A stretch of DNA of 24,423 nt, taken from positions 1 through 24,423 of the forward strand of contig JBPCJY010000201.1 of the NCBI GenBank assembly GCA_051004815.1, given 5' to 3'. Origin of the DNA: JBBQXY01 sp051004815 (lineage in GTDB: Bacteria; Chloroflexota; Ktedonobacteria; Ktedonobacterales; Ktedonobacteraceae). Shown in pieces: positions 24,267-24,423 of this stretch (position 1 is the stretch's first letter; each line of letters opens with the position of its first letter). Both the position numbers and the translations under genes were made by a program. The notes below the pieces were generated by a model that was not told the origin of the DNA, did not search any database, and worked only from the letters and a program-made list of their open reading frames with translations.

Positions 24267-24423
24267 TTGGTTTCTCCCCGTGTTGTTTTTTTATTGACTT
24301 CTCACCGCCTTTGGCGGTTCGCAAGATTTTTTTTGTGGGTTGTGGGGGGGGGGGGGGGGGGGGGAGAGGACAAAAACACAACCGGGGAGGAGGGGTGGGG
24401 GGGCTTCATCCTTTCCCCCCCCA
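24267..24423. other. Contig end with 21-base G run
   Basis: Starts with a small hairpin ACCGCC-TTT-GGCGGT (24304-24318) and a T run (24327-24334), then 21 consecutive G (24344-24364), then more G and C runs. No gene. The G run and surrounding homopolymers look like unedited sequence at the end of an assembly. The promoter of the debranching enzyme gene would be expected here but cannot be identified reliably. Confidence 0.6.

Noticed and set aside
24344..24364. G run as a G-quadruplex regulatory element
   Set aside because: A continuous run at a contig end with other homopolymers is more likely a sequencing artefact.
1..24423. tRNA, rRNA, CRISPR arrays, complete insertion sequences
   Set aside because: None seen on reading both strands; no cloverleaf, regular spacer array or transposase motif was found, though no dedicated search tool was run.

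Overview
The window looks like chromosomal DNA from a Chloroflexota bacterium, most probably a Ktedonobacteria-type organism. This is inferred from the gene content, the moderate base composition, and the eukaryotic-like kinase-fold membrane proteins with long Pro/Thr linkers; there is no rRNA or marker gene to prove it. Both ends (about 1-179 and 24267-24423) look like low-quality contig ends with many homopolymers, including a 21-base G run on the right.

Layout. (1) 180-6540, minus strand: a tryptophan block. A strong promoter drives a T-box leader with a UGG (Trp) specifier, then trpS, trpE, trpG, trpD and a fused trpC-trpF. No strong terminator is visible between trpS and trpE, so the leader may control the biosynthetic genes as well. 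trpB and trpA are not in the window. (2) 6565-7455, minus: a secreted LysM plus lytic transglycosylase protein. (3) 7737-9446, plus: a DtxR/MntR-family metalloregulator and an FTR1-type iron permease, with a palindrome overlapping the permease promoter. (4) 9711-11084, plus: a class III aminotransferase bracketed by two long perfect inverted repeats. (5) 11376-13533, plus: an O-antigen ligase-like polytopic membrane protein and a DUF3307-like small membrane protein. (6) 13652-14053, minus: an SPW-repeat-like membrane protein. (7) 14301-17902, plus: two overlapping paralogous kinase-fold membrane proteins that have both lost the catalytic HRD aspartate (HGN instead). The second is a thoroughly degenerate pseudokinase joined through one membrane segment to an extracellular PstS-like solute-binding domain. 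(8) 17954-21940, minus: a grpE-dnaK-dnaJ-hspR-like chaperone cluster, with its own promoter and a hairpin in front of dnaJ. (9) 22047-24266, minus: a glycogen debranching enzyme-like glucosidase.

The most unusual part is the coupled pseudokinase pair at 14301-17902, which reads as an envelope sensing module (ligand-binding domain outside, non-catalytic kinase folds inside). Other points of note are the Trp T-box upstream of trpS-trpEGD(CF), a probable metal-responsive operator on the iron permease promoter, and a dispersed palindromic repeat family (copies near 7551 and 22000) whose edge supplies the stop codon of the debranching enzyme gene.
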